From the NCBI RefSeq assembly GCF_001650695.1, contig NZ_LWQS01000041.1, forward strand, positions 19,933-83,932: DNA of 64,000 nt, read 5' to 3'. Positions 61,901 to 64,000 of the stretch are shown here, one piece after another. The translations under genes were made by a program, and so were the position numbers. The first letter of the stretch is position 1. Every line of letters begins with the position of its first letter. A model generated the notes under the pieces. The model had not been told where the DNA came from. It made no database searches and saw only the letters and a program-made list of their open reading frames with translations. The DNA comes from Chloroflexus islandicus (lineage in GTDB: Bacteria; Chloroflexota; Chloroflexia; Chloroflexales; Chloroflexaceae).

Positions 61901-62554
61901 GCAGATCCCGGCTTGGTATCGATCGAGGATTTGGACTAATTCGGTCTGCTGATTGGCAAAAGCGTCCGGATGCACCGAGGTGCGGCGCAAAACATACAAC
62001 AACAGCAAGCCAAAGATCGTGATGGTTGGCGCGATCGCGATTTCGAGCAGATTATCGGCATGAACGCTACCTACTGCGGTGGCCGCGCTAATCGAAAGCC
62101 CAACGATGACACTGCCCCATACGTTATTGAGAAAGCGCATCGCGCTAACAATGGGGATAAGGTAAAGTACCCAAAAGACATTAGACGCGGTCCCAAACTG
62201 TAGAATAGCCGAGCTGATCAAGATGACTTCGATCAGGTTTTGCAGAAACTTCGCTGGCGGTTTGTGCCATTGTTCGGGTTGAAATGCTCCCCAGACCGCT
62301 GTAAAGATCTGGAAACAGGCCATCACACCGATAATGAGCCAGCCTGTCTTCAGGTTTGGCTCCGGTATGTTTGGCGCTTTGAGCCATGCCCACATAATGA
62401 GCAAACCCAAACCGCCGACCCGCAAGCACCAAATCAAGAATAACGCACCGCGCTCTTGGCCAAACCATGCCCTGATTTGACGCCACCGCCAGTTGAGATT
62501 GAATTGCATGTCGCGGCTCAACTGCGCCCTTTGAACTTCAGAATCGAGCGGCAT
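58892..62554 (-). CDS. Hybrid-free multi-sensor histidine kinase (NarX/DegS-type)
   Basis: A 1,220-residue sensor. About six membrane segments (residues 36-190) lead into a PAS-like domain with Cys246-x5-Cys252-x4-Cys257-x2-Cys260, then four GAF-like domains (roughly 320-470, 515-655, 670-825 and 845-990; blocks such as VVNNLDVAPVVIDNFAEHPVV and PLVEADVTQTYPHFVQESERYQ). Dimerisation/phosphorylation uses LDVHDLLNFVQGT with His1005, and the ATPase N-box lies in CQEALANIAKHAEI with G-box DNGRGI. The cysteines suggest a redox, metal or disulfide signal in the PAS domain. It signals to the adjacent NarL-type regulator. AAGGATG lies 7 bases before the ATG. Confidence 0.88.
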   Translation of the reverse strand: MPLDSEVQRAQLSRDMQFNLNWRWRQIRAWFGQERGALFLIWCLRVGGLGLLIMWAWLKAPNIPEPNLKTGWLIIGVMACFQIFTAVWGAFQPEQWHKPPAKFLQNLIEVILISSAILQFGTASNVFWVLYLIPIVSAMRFLNNVWGSVIVGLSISAATAVGSVHADNLLEIAIAPTITIFGLLLLYVLRRTSVHPDAFANQQTELVQILDRYQAGICVVDQHRRLVFVNHALEQQFGPWTPKMTCYEYLVCLQANCTACQKPQPYPQPYTMQVPGGRKILFNVESQRVADGEHLLLFLNPPRPIRLDLYEKLLNAIVEEDQQRYISALRELLDSVRKAFEAESAAIFWFKDGRLTRDIISGPPLPFDEDYESGQGITGLALPGSEGAPFGRTVVVNNLDVAPVVIDNFAEHPVVHPKYFEAYKQALPSRQVKHLLVGPLNGRRRIIGVLRLVNRLNEHGQFYSEGFQRLHEIDLNIICERLAHVIEYGELYLARKRQLEETERFYRIYDASTRGQAVFTTIVEEALKAFPAASKCEIRRLDRASQTLQLIAARHRRGFDYGAPPSPLAGINARALREGQIQFVTDTAHDPDFIHRQPPIGALMVAPLIGYLGIIGILTLDYDEPRTFTTEERRRFEALATHARLAAAVIWRNEQAEHLRKHIQQMSDLSEGITGVYQHILKAYHNLIGYDSASIQLLYGHYLQIVECSGFADRNAVCSLSFDLHDERFPNSRVLREQQPLVEADVTQTYPHFVQESERYQTANIRSILYTPLTYRGQCIGMIALDSHTPSFYREGDVVLSTLLANAAASAIDNARLVETLQQRQEQLRVLLEHSTLLMGIHDERKLIASYAQLGAKLFACEHCAIFLRRSPDYEFELAVSSQHDGYFDNEAYGRLAATIAAHNQIIALTGDELLAWYAEHGIAGDELAHLPTARGRSLLAGPIRDQRQMVVGVLIFENHEPDYGTGFPQPAHDLLELFGKQVLNGMNIVNIRRTTRESLGLDVHDLLNFVQGTIIFSLNTMIKQIERAEPVASLTPQLLQTNQAAKFLYQQLRYIQDDLRGRTDLEQPFDRMVNDYINLLRGSVLKDVPISFNPLTNVNLPPKTAYALFRICQEALANIAKHAEIHLKPDGAVWITYTQTETGFTLTIEDNGRGIAESMESLRQRGAYGLTTIQQWAERIGGRATVQPRPTGGVVVQVTGQIKEEQAWTPPSESLLPMI

Positions 62555-62860
62555 GGTTGACCATCCTTTACGCGCTAGTCTTTCGCCGTGAATACATGTA
62601 TCGTACCAGCCATGGTGGTCGCATGGGAAGGTACAAATTATTCGATTCGTTCAGCAATAGGTGATCTGTTTGGCGCATCGCACATGCTTTCAACGCCGAT
62701 GCGGTATACTTGCACCTAAATGCCGAACGCGTTTTCGATGTGCGTTTTGCGCTATTCTTCCCCGCCGTTATGTGTGAGAAGCCACTGGCGCTCTCTCCCG
62801 GCTGGGAGACGTGCGGGAATCATCGTTATTGGTTACGAACCCTCTTGTCACGGAAAGTCG
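62555..62860. other. Intergenic region with a -10 box
   Basis: Between the kinase gene (minus) and cas6 (plus). TATACT at 62705-62710 is a likely -10 with no good -35. An in-frame extension of cas6 begins at 62720 but lacks a ribosome-binding site. No CRISPR repeats. Confidence 0.5.
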
Positions 62861-63834
62861 ATGGTCATGGCTGAACCTGAACTGACACTGCCGGCGCTGA
62901 ACGTGTTGCGCATTCGGGTCACGTTGCGGCTGGCGGCGCCGGCGCGGTTGCCGCCATTTAAAGGCGCATTATTTCGTGGCGGGTTGGGCTATGCGCTGCA
63001 ACGGATTGCGTGCCCGCAACAGTGCTGGGGCCAGTCGAACGCTTGCCCGGCAGCGCTAGCGCATTGCGTGTACCGTGATCTGTTTGAGCCAGCGGCGCCG
63101 CCGAACAGCGAGTTTTTGCACGATCTGCGCGATGCGCCGCGCCCGTTCGTGATCGAGCCGCCGCTTGACCAGCGCCGCGTCTACGCTGCCGGCGATCTGC
63201 TCGAAACAAATATGAGGTTCTGCCCTTTGTGGCGCTGGCGTTCGCCGATTTCGCCCGCGCCGGTTTAGGCCGCTACCAAACCGCAGCGCGCCTCGAACGG
63301 ATCGAGGCGTTGCCGTATGGCCAGTTGCTGGGGGTGACGATCTACCGCGATGGCGATGCTGATCTGGCCCTCGGCGAGTTGCCGGTCTTTAACCTCTCGG
63401 AACTGACGCCAATCGCACAACGCCTGCCCGCCGATCTCCGGCTCGCGCTCCGCACGCCGCTGCGGATCAAGACGCGCGGCGAGCTCATGCAGAAACCGGA
63501 GATTCCGGCGATTGTGCAGGCGACTGCGTGGCGCTTGCAGGCGCTTAATCACTTTTACGGCCATGTGCCGTGGGAGCTTGATTACCGGCCAGCGATCGCT
63601 GCTGCGCAGCAGGTAACGGTTGAAGATGACACCACCCGCTGGGTCGATTGGGAACGTTCAAGCACCCGCCCCAGCAAGCGCCAGTCAATGGTGTTGGGAG
63701 GGTTGGTCGGCGCAGCCACGTTGCGCAATGTGCCGCCGCTGGTGCGGTCGTTCTTGTTGGCGGCAAGCTTGGTGCATACCGGCAAATCGTGCGTGTTTGG
63801 CCACGGTTGGATCGAGGTGCGCCCGCTGCGGTGA
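62861..63834 (+). pseudogene. cas6: Broken cas6 CRISPR RNA endoribonuclease (frame disrupted near 63211)
   Basis: The frame from 62861 gives MVMAEPELTLPALNVLRIRVT, then FKGALFRGGLGYALQRIACP with a Cys-rich stretch (CPQQCWGQSNACPAALAHC), ending after DLLETN. The second part, in another frame from about 63211, continues YEVLPFVALAFADFARAGLGR and ends with SFLLAASLVHTGKSCVFGHGWIEV, a Gly-rich end seen in Cas6 proteins. At the joint, roughly seven to ten residues plus one base appear missing compared with the family pattern, so a small deletion rather than a sequencing slip is possible; both remain open. No other cas gene or array is present in the window, though they may lie to the right. Confidence 0.75.
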
Positions 63835-64000
63835 GGCGTAGGACGCGGATGCGGCGAGCTGCCTGCGCGCCGGGTGGAGGATGGGGCGCGGGCCGCTGGC
63901 CCGCCAGCGGTCTGGGGCGATGGGGCGCGGGCCGCTGGCCCGCCGGCGGTAATAGGTGCGGGCGAGCTGCCCGCGCGCCGGGGGGGGGATGGGGCGCGGG
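63835..64000. repeat. GC-rich tandem repeats at the right edge
   Basis: Two or three copies of a GATGGGGCGCGGGCCGCTGGCCCGCC unit and related GGGCGAGCTGCCCGCGCGCCGG stretches, cut by the window end. Same family as near 33.1 and 33.7 kb. Confidence 0.7.

Noticed and set aside
1..64000. tRNA, rRNA or transposase genes
   Set aside because: None recognised by eye on either strand. Only the GIY-YIG gene and repeats suggest mobility.

Overview
The window is chromosomal DNA of about 60% GC from what is most likely a filamentous anoxygenic phototroph of the Chloroflexus type (phylum Chloroflexota). The evidence is two full-length magnesium-chelatase H (BchH-type) genes, a split F420-type ligase/reductase pair, a PurS-PurL fusion, ABC-2, RND and DHA2 exporters, many one- and two-component regulators, and a heavy load of short palindromic repeats between genes. 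No rRNA, tRNA, CRISPR array or classical transposase was seen.

Layout. 1-9.8 kb (minus strand): a catabolic-looking cluster read leftward. It holds a SARP/MalT-type ATPase regulator, an acyl-CoA ligase, two alpha/beta hydrolases, a MaoC hydratase, an enoyl-CoA hydratase/isomerase, a second hotdog protein and a branched-chain-type substrate-binding lipoprotein cut by the window edge. 9.8-11.3 kb: non-coding composite repeats, with a unit of about 440-475 bp present three times. 11.3-13.6 kb: mtnP, cofE and a nitroreductase. 13.6-15.6 kb: an ABC-2 exporter. 15.7-17.5 kb: TetR plus an FAD amine oxidase. 17.6-22.6 kb: an RND permease and its adaptor. 22.7-25.8 kb: DUF4129, DUF4350 and a membrane protein. 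25.8-27.6 kb: a small AT-richer GIY-YIG nuclease gene embedded in a dense array of large palindromes with a 139-bp period. 27.6-29.8 kb: an argB-like kinase, a Crp/Fnr regulator and an unknown protein. 29.9-31.8 kb: two membrane proteins resembling degenerate complex-I subunits. 31.9-33 kb: a membrane STAS protein. 33.8-38.6 kb: bchH paralog 1 followed by a ParA ATPase with a C-terminal zinc ribbon. 38.9-39.7 kb: a gene-poor stretch with an orphan ORF and a decayed sigma-54 (RpoN) C-terminus. 39.8-47.6 kb: a winged-helix regulator, a YbaY-like protein, purL, DUF1444, a membrane protein, aat and two small genes. 47.7-51.5 kb: bchH paralog 2 with strong hairpin terminators. 51.6-54.5 kb: a MarR gene with a perfect 16-bp operator, and a DHA2 exporter. 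55-58 kb: a DUF3291-like gene divergent from a WYL regulator, then a Ser/Thr kinase and a PH-like protein. 58.3-62.6 kb: a four-GAF histidine kinase and its NarL-type regulator. 62.9-63.8 kb: a broken cas6.

How the genes fit together. The two BchH paralogs point to bacteriochlorophyll synthesis (Mg insertion into protoporphyrin IX), each with its own promoter region and neighbours. The left cluster looks like uptake, CoA activation and hydration of a carboxylic acid under one large regulator. Three exporters sit beside or near regulators (TetR-like, MarR). Repeat families recur at nearly every gene-poor gap; the most striking co-occurrence is the foreign-looking GIY-YIG gene, which ends one base before the longest palindrome array.
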